The translations under genes and the position numbers were made by a program. A stretch of 5,956 bases of DNA, from NCBI GenBank assembly GCA_018648945.1, contig JABGQJ010000495.1:1-5956 (forward strand), read 5' to 3'. Every line of letters begins with the position of its first letter. Positions within the stretch are counted from its first letter, which is position 1. Positions 1 through 5,955 of the stretch are shown piece by piece. The notes under the pieces are model-generated. The model was not told the origin of the DNA. It saw only the letters and a list, made by a program, of their open reading frames with translations, and ran no database searches. The DNA comes from Victivallales bacterium (GTDB taxonomy: Bacteria > Verrucomicrobiota > Lentisphaeria > Oligosphaerales > Lenti-02).

Positions 1-2
1 TC

Positions 3-194
3 GCCTGGGCTGGCCCGGAATGGCAGGTTCTCATGGCCGCAGAGAACGGGTCCCCCGCCATTCTCACGGCGCCCTGCGGGGCCGGGCGCATCCTATTCGT
101 CATGCCCAGCTTCGACCGCGAGGTCGTCAAGGGAGCCTCACCCGACTGCACTGCCTTGATCAAGAACTTCCTGGCGATGGGGAAAATGGAATGA
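3..194 (+). CDS. C-terminal 63 residues of an unidentified protein, possibly a GATase-like domain
   Basis: This frame is open from the left edge to a TGA at 192-194, so only the C-terminus is visible. It contains a beta-strand/turn/beta-strand pattern with a glycine-rich turn (PAILTAPCGAGRILFVMPSF), then a closing helix (CTALIKNFLAM). This pattern resembles the last strands and helix of class I glutamine-amidotransferase-like folds, such as ThuA-like or beta-galactosidase trimerisation domains, but the fragment is too short to assign. The other two plus frames look like shadows: one is Arg/His-rich and the other has a less protein-like composition. The final residues, Gly-Lys-Met-Glu, and the stop codon lie where the purine-rich repeat begins, so the repeat appears to have set the present C-terminus. 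The gene runs in the same direction as the glycosyltransferase at 388, with 193 bp between them. Confidence 0.55.
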   Translation, partial: AWAGPEWQVLMAAENGSPAILTAPCGAGRILFVMPSFDREVVKGASPDCTALIKNFLAMGKME

Positions 195-226
195 TGGAAG
201 AGTGGAATAGTGGAATGATGGAAGAG
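187..226. repeat. Purine-rich 24-bp direct repeat, nearly two copies
   Basis: The 16-bp word TGGAATGATGGAAGAG occurs at 187-202 and again, identically, at 211-226, a spacing of 24 bp. The linker TGGAATAG is itself a variant of the same TGGAAT motif. The core GGAATGATGGAA (188-199 and 212-223) recurs in inverted orientation as TTCCATCATTCC at 360-371. The first copy overlaps the last codons and TGA stop of the upstream gene. This is one arm of the compound block that extends to about 376. Confidence 0.85.
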
Positions 227-245
227 GGGCATGTGAAGCTCCCGT

Positions 246-289
246 AATCGGTCCGATCCGACCGATCTGACCGATTCGACCGATTCCCC
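246..289. repeat. 9-bp tandem repeat (CGATCYGAC-like, four copies) with a hairpin
   Basis: Four tandem units follow one another: CGATCCGAC (254-262), CGATCTGAC (263-271), CGATTCGAC (272-280) and CGATTCCCC (281-289, degenerate at its end). Just upstream, ATCGGTC (247-253) is the reverse complement of GACCGAT (260-266), giving a 7-bp stem with a 6-nt loop. Extended by one base, AATCGGTC (246-253) can pair instead with GACCGATT at 269-276 or 278-285, so several alternative hairpins are possible. There is no T-run after it, so it is not a standard intrinsic terminator. It could act as a protein-binding site or as an mRNA 3'-end structure for the upstream gene. Confidence 0.8.
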
Positions 290-376
290 TCCCCGCTTCC
301 CCACCATTCCACCATTCCCCTTCCCCTCCCCGCTTCCCCAACACTCCACAATTCCACAATTCCATCATTCCCTCCC
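284..376. repeat. Pyrimidine-rich 37-bp tandem duplication plus TTCCAC repeats
   Basis: TTCCCCTCCCCGCTTCCCCA occurs at 284-303 and identically at 321-340. The 37-bp units 284-320 and 321-357 match at about 33 of 37 positions. The tail carries short CCATTCCA/CAATTCCA repeats that end in TTCCATCATTCC (360-371), the inverted form of the purine core at 188-199 and 212-223. The plus strand is almost purely C and T over this stretch and purine-rich over 181-230, so the block is a long imperfect inverted repeat with strong strand asymmetry. It runs to within about 12 bp of the glycosyltransferase start. Confidence 0.85.
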
Positions 377-387
377 CAAGAAATCCC

Positions 388-1554
388 ATGACCGAACCGA
401 CCGATGCCCCAATTCTCACCTTTGTATTCCCCTGCCTGAACGAGGAGCAGACGCTCCCCGCCTGCATCCAGGCCGTTCGGCAGGCGCTGGACCCCACGGG
501 GCATCCCTACGAGATCGTCGTCGCCGACAATGGCAGCACCGACCGTTCCCGAGAACTGGCGGCAGAACTGGGTGCCCGGGTCGTCCCCGTGACCGCTCGC
601 GGCTACGGCGCAGCCCTGCGTGGTGGCATTGCCGCCGCCCGCGCCGACCTGGTCGCCTTTGCCGACGCGGACGGCAGCTATCGGCTCGAAGACACCCCCC
701 TGTTACTGGCGAAGGCCCTGGAAACCGGGGCCGACATGGTCATCGGCTCACGCCTCAAGGGCCAGATCGAGCCCGGTGCCATGCCCCCGCTCCATCGCTA
801 CCTGGGCACTCCCGTCCTGACCTTCCTCATCAACCTGCTCTTCCGGGGCAAGCTCTCCGACTGCAACGCCGGCTTCCGCCTGCTGAAGCGCACCGCCTTC
901 GATAGCTGGGAGATCCGCTCCACCGGTATGGAGTTCGCCAGCGAACTCCTCATTAAGGCCCTCAAGCACCACGCCCATGTCGTCGAGGTCCCCTCCGGCC
1001 TGCGCCCCGACCTGCGCGACCGCACCCCCCATTTGCGCACCTGGCGCGACGGCATGCGGCATCTGCTCTTCATCCTCTCCGAACGCCCGGAGCTGTTCGA
1101 GTGGACCGGCATCGTCCTCTTCGTCCTCGCCGCCACCTTCCAACTCATCGCCATGTACATCGGCATCCAACCTGTATTCGGGATGCACGTCTTCGGCCAT
1201 CACACCCAAGCCCTCCTGATTCCGGTCGGTTGCGTGGGAGCCCAGCTCTACATCTTCTCCTGCCACGTCTATGCCACCGGTGGCGACTCGACTGGGGCTT
1301 CCGCCCTCACCCGCCGCGTGCTGGAACTGGACGAGGGACTCGTCTTCTTCATGCTCCTCGGCCTGGGGGCGCTAGGTGGCATCGGGGTAGGCTGGGCCGT
1401 CTGGCAATGGGGCTCCCAAGGCTTCAGCAACCTGGACCTCTTGAGCATTCTCCTCCCCCTCGTCCACGCCCTCTGCGCCCTCGGCTTCCTCGCTATCGGG
1501 CTCCTCGGCGTCCACATCATGAAGAAAGCCAATCGGGGGCGACCACTCCGCTGA
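388..1554 (+). CDS. Family 2 glycosyltransferase with C-terminal membrane domain (polyprenyl-phosphate-sugar synthase type)
   Basis: The 388-residue protein probably transfers a sugar from a nucleotide donor to a polyprenyl-phosphate lipid at the inner face of the cytoplasmic membrane. Residues 9-230 form a GT-A domain with the family 2 landmarks in order: PCLNEE (15-20), DNGSTD (47-52), GYGAALRGG (72-80), the metal-binding DADGSY (93-98), GSR (120-122) and DCNAGFR (158-164). Next comes the segment STGMEFASELLIKA, typical of the dolichyl-phosphate-mannose-synthase-like subgroup. Four hydrophobic helices follow, at about 240-260, 273-295, 318-341 and 352-376, with a basic tail. A GT-A domain plus four helices matches the larger DPM synthases known from archaea and many bacteria. 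The first ATG is used because the first beta strand begins about eight residues later and no upstream in-frame start exists. No Shine-Dalgarno sequence precedes it; the leader is C/T-rich repeat. The sugar and lipid acceptor cannot be told from sequence. It is convergent with the GH71 gene and probably not part of that unit. Confidence 0.92.
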   Translation: MTEPTDAPILTFVFPCLNEEQTLPACIQAVRQALDPTGHPYEIVVADNGSTDRSRELAAELGARVVPVTARGYGAALRGGIAAARADLVAFADADGSYRLEDTPLLLAKALETGADMVIGSRLKGQIEPGAMPPLHRYLGTPVLTFLINLLFRGKLSDCNAGFRLLKRTAFDSWEIRSTGMEFASELLIKALKHHAHVVEVPSGLRPDLRDRTPHLRTWRDGMRHLLFILSERPELFEWTGIVLFVLAATFQLIAMYIGIQPVFGMHVFGHHTQALLIPVGCVGAQLYIFSCHVYATGGDSTGASALTRRVLELDEGLVFFMLLGLGALGGIGVGWAVWQWGSQGFSNLDLLSILLPLVHALCALGFLAIGLLGVHIMKKANRGRPLR

Positions 1555-1586
1555 TCCGCCGTTCCCCGTCGGCAAGGACGGCAGCG

Positions 1587-3026
1587 TCAGGGAGAGGCGA
1601 CACTGCCCACGCCGTGGTAGAGCAGGTTCTGAAACTCCACCTCGCCGGAGACGATGGCCCGCTTGCCGGTAAGGCGCAACACGCTCGTGCCCTTGCGGAC
1701 CAGCTGGAACGTCGGCGTTCCCGGAACCAGGGGCACGCAGAACGAGCTGACGCCTGCCGGAGCCGACCTGCGGAACGTGCTCTTGCCAACCTCGATGATC
1801 AGCTCGCCGGGGGCAGTGAGGAACGCGAGCAGCTCGATCTGGTTGGACGCTTCGCCCACCACCTTCACCCGTTTGGCTTGCCCAGCAAGCGCGACCTCGG
1901 TCGACTGGACCCGGTAGATGCCATAGAGGGCATCGCGGACGAGATCGGGAGCGCGACCGGCCTTGAACCAGGCCACGTAGTAGGCCGTCAGATCGTAGAA
2001 CACCCGCCCGGTCTCCGTCGAGGGCGCGATCTCCGTGGCCTCGGAGTAGTCGTTCCAGGTGATGATATGGGCCCATTCCGCCTTGCCTTCGATGGCAACC
2101 TGCCACATGCTGCGAAACAGCGCACTGTTGGCTGCCTCCCAAGCCACGCCGGCCTTGGGGCGATAGTCCTGCGGACGAATCGGTGCCATCCAGAGCGTGC
2201 CGTAGTCATGGCACTTCTGCGGCGACAGACGTCGGCCGGCCATGACGGCCGACGCCGTGGCAACGCCCCAGTCGGAAAAGCCATCGCTGATCGGGGCGAA
2301 GGCCTCGGCCTGCTTCCACCATCCCTGGAAGAGGGGAACGAACATGATCTCGGCCCCATTCCGGCGGAGCTCCGCAATCTGCGCCGTCCACCACTCGGCG
2401 CTCTGCATATGGGCATTGTAGGGTGCCAGGACCAAACGCTTGCGCTCGTCGCGCAGAACGGCCGGGTGACCTGCCACCTTCAGGATCGCGGGCACCAGCC
2501 GGTCGGGGTGACCCCGGAACTCCGCCATCATGTCCGGCATCAGCATGATCCGGAACCCCGGATCGACCGCCTGCGCGGCCGCGAGAAGCCGCTGGAGACG
2601 GGTCCAGTGAACCCCCTCGGTCGAGAGTATGTCGTAGCAGAATCCATCCAGGCCCAGCGCAGCGGCCAGTCGGACCTCCTCCATCATATCGAGCTCCGCC
2701 CAGTTCTTCTCCGGGCGCGGAGGGCGCGGCAGGGGACGCTGGCGCAAGTAGCCGCCATAGGCCCGGTGTTTCCCTTTCTCGCCGTCCACGGAAAGGTACC
2801 CGCGCGTGTAGTAGTCCTCCCCGACGGGGCGGTTGTCAATGGAGACCGGGAAGGGCGAGAAGTAGTGGGCGAAGACCTTCCGGGGAGACGCCCGCAACTG
2901 GGCGATACCGGGTTGGTCAAACGGCCACTGCGCGGTCGGTGCCCCCGCCAAACGATGGGCCCCAACCAGCGCGAGAACCCAGAGCACACCCATCACGTTC
3001 CGAGAAGCATTTACAGATCCCATCAT
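1587..3026 (-). CDS. GH71-family alpha-1,3-glucanase-like glycoside hydrolase, secreted
   Basis: The 479-residue protein resembles glycoside hydrolase family 71, whose characterised members (mutanases, mostly fungal) cleave alpha-1,3-glucan. A weak signal peptide lies at residues 1-29 (basic N-region, GVLWVLALVGA core, cleavage near LAGA). The barrel then shows KVFAHYFSPF (50-59), GLDGFCYD (125-132), IMLMPDMM (160-167), LAPYNAH (200-206), MFVPLFQGWW (228-237) and WNDYSEATEIAPS (324-336). The last is the counterpart of the family's WNDYGES-type motif. D132, D165 and the acidic residues of 326-332 are the candidate catalytic or subsite residues; which are catalytic is inference. Residues from about 375 to 479 look like a small beta-sandwich. 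The frame stays open upstream to 3545, but that extension is Arg/Ser-rich and overlaps the neighbouring gene antisense-free in another frame, so I start at 3026, where the family similarity and signal peptide fit. It lies downstream of the GH-A gene on the same strand and may be cotranscribed. Exact substrate is unproven. Confidence 0.85.
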   Translation of the reverse strand: MMGSVNASRNVMGVLWVLALVGAHRLAGAPTAQWPFDQPGIAQLRASPRKVFAHYFSPFPVSIDNRPVGEDYYTRGYLSVDGEKGKHRAYGGYLRQRPLPRPPRPEKNWAELDMMEEVRLAAALGLDGFCYDILSTEGVHWTRLQRLLAAAQAVDPGFRIMLMPDMMAEFRGHPDRLVPAILKVAGHPAVLRDERKRLVLAPYNAHMQSAEWWTAQIAELRRNGAEIMFVPLFQGWWKQAEAFAPISDGFSDWGVATASAVMAGRRLSPQKCHDYGTLWMAPIRPQDYRPKAGVAWEAANSALFRSMWQVAIEGKAEWAHIITWNDYSEATEIAPSTETGRVFYDLTAYYVAWFKAGRAPDLVRDALYGIYRVQSTEVALAGQAKRVKVVGEASNQIELLAFLTAPGELIIEVGKSTFRRSAPAGVSSFCVPLVPGTPTFQLVRKGTSVLRLTGKRAIVSGEVEFQNLLYHGVGSVASP

Positions 3027-3036
3027 CCAGTACCGT

Positions 3037-3040
3037 CTCC
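3037..3040 (-). promoter_or_regulatory. Possible ribosome binding site for the GH71 gene
   Basis: The minus strand reads GGAG at 3040-3037, 10 nt before the ATG at 3026 and 13 nt before a second in-frame ATG at 3023. The shorter spacing favours the first of the two adjacent ATGs. It is the only plausible Shine-Dalgarno match at any start codon in this window, and it is weak. Confidence 0.35.
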
Positions 3041-3194
3041 GCCATCGTTTCCGGGACGCTCCCCCTCGATGGTCAGACACTTCTCCAAGGGGAGCCCGAG
3101 CTTCCCAACGCGAATGTCCCCTCCCAGGCCAGCGCCAGTCCACTCGCTTCACGGTAGCCCCTGGCACCACCAGATCAAGGCAACCGGCTCCCAA

Positions 3195-3220
3195 GACACC
3201 GCGTCCATGGCCAGCGCGGC
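3195..3220. repeat. 26-bp dispersed repeat, copy 1 (in the gap between the hydrolase genes)
   Basis: The plus strand reads GACACCGCGTCCATGGCC, one variable base, then GCGCGGC. It matches 5906-5931 at 25 of 26 positions. On the minus strand both copies encode Ala-Met-Asp-Ala-Val-Ser in the same frame, and the next residues (WEP here, RQP in copy 2) are also alike. Confidence 0.75.
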
Positions 3221-3318
3221 AAATCTTAGGAACATCCCCGTCCCCGATTCGCGGGCGGAAGGCCGGCGGCGGCCCCAAGACTCTCGGAGACAGGACACCG
3301 ACTGAGAGATCGGCGGCC

Positions 3319-5955
3319 TCAGGGGGCACTCTTGACGAGGAGCTTCTGGAGGAGATCGGGACGGTTCTCGGTGGACAGATAGACGAGAGTGCCGAAGAAC
3401 TGGCTACCTGCGGCGAGCGGGTTGCCGAACAGGTCCAGCGCCAGGACATCGGGGTGACTGGGAATAGCGTAGGGATCGTGCTGCGGCGCGCTACTGAGCA
3501 CGGCGACGGACCGACCAGCCCCATTGAAGAGATAGGCAAAGACACCCCTCGCGACTTCAGTACGGCGCGTGAAGACGGTATCCTCCAGGTGCCACGCCAG
3601 TGTGGAGTGGGCGGCAGCCGAGGGGTGCAGAGACTTGTCGCCCGCCACCAGCACGGTGTAGCGGTTGGAGCCGTCGAAGCCGTCGGAAAATGGCGAATAG
3701 AGGAAGAGCTTCTGCGCGCCAGCGGCCAACACGGCGAGCTCGTAGCGGACCAGCCGATCGGATGCAGCCACCAGATCCTCCTGATCGATGCCCGGTGCCG
3801 TGTGCTTGTAGAGCCCCAGGCGGTGGGTGTCCATGGAGCCCTGCCCCTCGCTCATCCAGACCGGCTTCGGGACGCTGCCACGATCGCGCAGAATCGGCCC
3901 CATGGCGGCGTTCCATGCCTGTTCGGCGTTGTCGCCCGCAAAGCCATTGAGCGTGTCACTGTAGTGGTGATAGTCGATTAGGTCGCAGACATCAAGCCCC
4001 CCGTTCTCCAGCACGCCTGCCGTCCAGTCCGGGCCGGAAACGGTGTGACCATCGCCGCCCTTCCAGTCGGCGGTGCTGAAACCACAGACCCGGATCGAGG
4101 CGTCCACCTGCCTGGCGGCGCTGTGGGCGGCACGCATCAGGGCAGCGAAATCCCTCTGTGGGTCCGCGCTGGTGGTGTATCCCTGCGGGCCCTCCTTGCC
4201 GCTATGCCCGACGTTCCAGCGCGAGTACATCCAGGGCTCGTTCCACACAAAGTAGGTGTCGATCTCGCCCTTGTAGCGCGCCGTCACCGTGCGGACGTAG
4301 GTCTGCCAATCCGCCAGGCTCTGCGGCTGACTGTACATATCGTGGTAGGCAGAGACCTTGCCCTTCTGCTTGCGGGCCCACGGGGGTGCCGTACCCAACT
4401 GCGCGAAGATCTTGATCTTGTCCTGGCGATAGCGCCGAATCTCGTCGTCCCGGAACTCCCAGGTCCCCTTCTTCGGCTCCAAGTAGTGCCAACCGGTATA
4501 CGAAATGCCCGCATCGTGCAAGCGCACCCAGTTGACCCCGATCGCCTTCATGGTCAGGTTGCGCTCATGCCTGGAGTTGAAGTGAGCGCCAAAGGGGGAA
4601 TCGGGGGCATCCTTGCCCCAATAGCGCGGGCGTCGCAGACGGTGGACGACGATCTCGTTGATCGGCGAGATCCGCTTCCCGTCACGCTCGACCCACGCCT
4701 CGACCCGGCAGCCCCCATAGGGACGCGTCGGGAAAACGTCATAGGGCAGATCCCCTTGCGTCAGGAAGCTTCCCCCGGTCAGCGGAACGTCCGGCAGTTC
4801 CTGTTCGTCGCCATAGGCGTTCACTGCTTTACTCTTCAGCACTGCGCCCTGGCCGTCGCCGCTCACGCAGTACCGCGCTACGGCGGACTCGTCACCGAAC
4901 TGCACGCCAGCAATCGACGCGTCGGATTCGGGCAGTCCCAAGGCTACCTCGCATTCGCCGGGCGACTGGTACTCCTTGGCTTTGCTCGTGGGCCCAACTT
5001 GCATGGCATCGAGCCACAGTATCCCGCCCCCCTCGATGCGAAGGGTGTAGAGCCCCCCTGCCGGTTCTGGCTTGAACGTAAGCCTGACTCGTTGCCAGCC
5101 AGCCTTCCCTTTCAAGCGCACCCTCTCGCGGTCGATGTCCTCGCCACCGTTGCGCAACACGAACCACCAAGTCCCCGAACCCCGGACGGCCACGCTCGCC
5201 TGGTGCTTGACGACCGGGTACACGGGAACAAAGGGCTCGCACAAGAGAGACAGAACCGTGCCCTCGATCCGCAACGCCGGGGCCCCACTCGGGCCAATCA
5301 CGTCCGGATCCGTGACCGTCATCACGTCGTCCTTCTCATTGGGACTGAAATCGCGCCCCAGTCGCCAGCCAGTCGGGAGGCCAAGCGGGAAGCGTGAGTT
5401 GCGCACAATGTTGCCTGGCCCACCGTCTGGGTACTCCTGTTTGAGCCGGGCGACCACATCCTTCTTGCCCTCGATGCGCTCAAGCTTCAGATGTCCCAGA
5501 TCCACCGTTCCGGTACCGTGGATCATGACCCAGAACCCGACCTCCCGCTTGAGCTTGGGAAGGGAGAACTCGAACCGGCGGGTCCGCCATTCCGGGGAGA
5601 ACTTCTCCTTGACCTGCCAGTGGAAGGTGTAGGGCAGCCCGCGCAGGCGCAGGCCGAGTTGGACCGAATCGGCAGAGAGGTTCCGCAGCCTGACTGTCAG
5701 GACATAGCGGGCCATCCCTTTCACCCCCGCCAGATCATGACGGAATTGCATCCAACCCTTCTCCCGTTCCGTCACGGTCACGCGCAGGAACCGCTCCCCT
5801 TCCTCCTCGATCACGGTACTGGTGCCGCGCACCTTGGCCCAGTTCGAGCTGTTCTCCGGCCAGCCGTCGGCCATCACCCCATCGAGGACCTTGCTTGGTT
5901 GCCGCGACACCGCGTCCATGGCCGGCGCGGCGGCCGCCCCGAAATCAGTGTCGAT
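3319..5955 (-). CDS. Multi-domain clan GH-A glycoside hydrolase (GH39-like), 5' end beyond the window
   Basis: At least 878 residues are visible. Numbering from the first in-frame ATG at 5919, residues about 5-150 form a beta-sandwich resembling a carbohydrate-binding module (CBM4/9-like). A second one lies at about 168-310 (NIVRNSRFPLG to LWLDAMQVGP). An Ig-like stretch follows at about 318-430, then a (beta/alpha)8 barrel from about 441 (FGAHFNSRHE, GVNWVRLHD, FAQLGTAPPWA). WNEPWM places the putative acid/base at E561, and PVWMSEGQGS places the putative nucleophile at E691, a spacing normal for clan GH-A. The C-terminal 100 residues are beta-rich (VFAYLFNGAGRSVAVL), as in GH39-type enzymes. 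The frame stays open past 5919 to the right edge (DTDFGAAAAPA before the ATG). That ATG has no ribosome binding site and gives no signal peptide, so the true start is probably outside the window. Substrate is unknown; GH5, GH39 or an unassigned GH-A family are all possible. It precedes the GH71 gene and may share its transcript. Confidence 0.85.
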   Translation of the reverse strand: MDTDFGAAAAPAMDAVSRQPSKVLDGVMADGWPENSSNWAKVRGTSTVIEEEGERFLRVTVTEREKGWMQFRHDLAGVKGMARYVLTVRLRNLSADSVQLGLRLRGLPYTFHWQVKEKFSPEWRTRRFEFSLPKLKREVGFWVMIHGTGTVDLGHLKLERIEGKKDVVARLKQEYPDGGPGNIVRNSRFPLGLPTGWRLGRDFSPNEKDDVMTVTDPDVIGPSGAPALRIEGTVLSLLCEPFVPVYPVVKHQASVAVRGSGTWWFVLRNGGEDIDRERVRLKGKAGWQRVRLTFKPEPAGGLYTLRIEGGGILWLDAMQVGPTSKAKEYQSPGECEVALGLPESDASIAGVQFGDESAVARYCVSGDGQGAVLKSKAVNAYGDEQELPDVPLTGGSFLTQGDLPYDVFPTRPYGGCRVEAWVERDGKRISPINEIVVHRLRRPRYWGKDAPDSPFGAHFNSRHERNLTMKAIGVNWVRLHDAGISYTGWHYLEPKKGTWEFRDDEIRRYRQDKIKIFAQLGTAPPWARKQKGKVSAYHDMYSQPQSLADWQTYVRTVTARYKGEIDTYFVWNEPWMYSRWNVGHSGKEGPQGYTTSADPQRDFAALMRAAHSAARQVDASIRVCGFSTADWKGGDGHTVSGPDWTAGVLENGGLDVCDLIDYHHYSDTLNGFAGDNAEQAWNAAMGPILRDRGSVPKPVWMSEGQGSMDTHRLGLYKHTAPGIDQEDLVAASDRLVRYELAVLAAGAQKLFLYSPFSDGFDGSNRYTVLVAGDKSLHPSAAAHSTLAWHLEDTVFTRRTEVARGVFAYLFNGAGRSVAVLSSAPQHDPYAIPSHPDVLALDLFGNPLAAGSQFFGTLVYLSTENRPDLLQKLLVKSAP
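5906..5931. repeat. 26-bp dispersed repeat, copy 2 (at the first ATG of the GH-A hydrolase)
   Basis: This is the partner of 3195-3220, with a single mismatch (G at 5924 against A at 3213). It spans the ATG at 5919 of the large hydrolase frame and the preceding alanine-rich codons. Confidence 0.75.

Larger units (their letters stand above)
3023..3235 (-). pseudogene. Broken small reading frame between the two hydrolase genes (possible gene relic)
   Basis: From an ATG at 3235 the minus strand encodes a 28-residue peptide beginning MFLRFAALAMDAVSWEP and stopping at a TGA (3149-3151). The same frame then continues with a protein-like stretch, GDIRVGKLGLPLEKCLTIEG, and ends at a TGA (3025-3023) that overlaps the GH71 start as ATGA, the arrangement of translationally coupled genes. 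A neighbouring frame over about 3130-3190 also reads plausibly (LDLVVPGATVKRVDW), so a frameshift rather than a single stop mutation may separate the parts. The AMDAVS region is near-identical to the first in-frame ATG region of the upstream hydrolase. I do not recognise a family. Alternatives are a non-coding leader that looks coding by chance, or a sequencing error in a real small gene. No other gene is visible in the 292-bp gap. Confidence 0.25.

Noticed and set aside
187..376. CRISPR array
   Set aside because: Units are 9, 24 and 37 bp with no unique spacers between conserved repeats, and no cas gene is present.
138..504. Two minus-strand open frames across the repeat block
   Set aside because: Their translations are mainly low-complexity Gly/Glu/Trp and Arg/Ser/Asp repeats produced by the DNA repeats themselves.
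1566..1581. Hairpin CCGTC-GGCAAG-GACGG in the 32-bp convergent gap, as a terminator
   Set aside because: The stem is only 5 bp, it competes with another short pairing, and no T-run follows on either strand.
3149..3151. Internal TGA as selenocysteine or recoded sense codon
   Set aside because: TGA ends all four annotated genes here, no selenocysteine insertion structure is evident, and decay or frameshift is simpler.
2939..3157. 72-codon plus-strand frame across the GH71 start region
   Set aside because: Part of it reads smoothly, but it overlaps the GH71 signal-peptide region antisense and has no ribosome binding site or recognised family.
1101..3305. 734-codon plus-strand open frame spanning the end of the glycosyltransferase and all of the GH71 gene
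   Set aside because: It is rich in Arg, Pro, His and Gly, has no recognisable domain and runs antisense to a gene with clear family motifs. It is a GC-rich shadow frame.
3027..3545. N-terminal extension of the GH71 reading frame by up to 173 residues
   Set aside because: The extension is Ser/Arg/Pro-rich, overlaps the 3' end of the GH-A gene in another frame, and would bury the signal peptide inside the protein.
4045..5397. 450-codon plus-strand open frame opposite the GH-A hydrolase
   Set aside because: It runs antisense to the catalytic and binding domains, its composition is typical of a complementary-strand frame, and no motif is visible.
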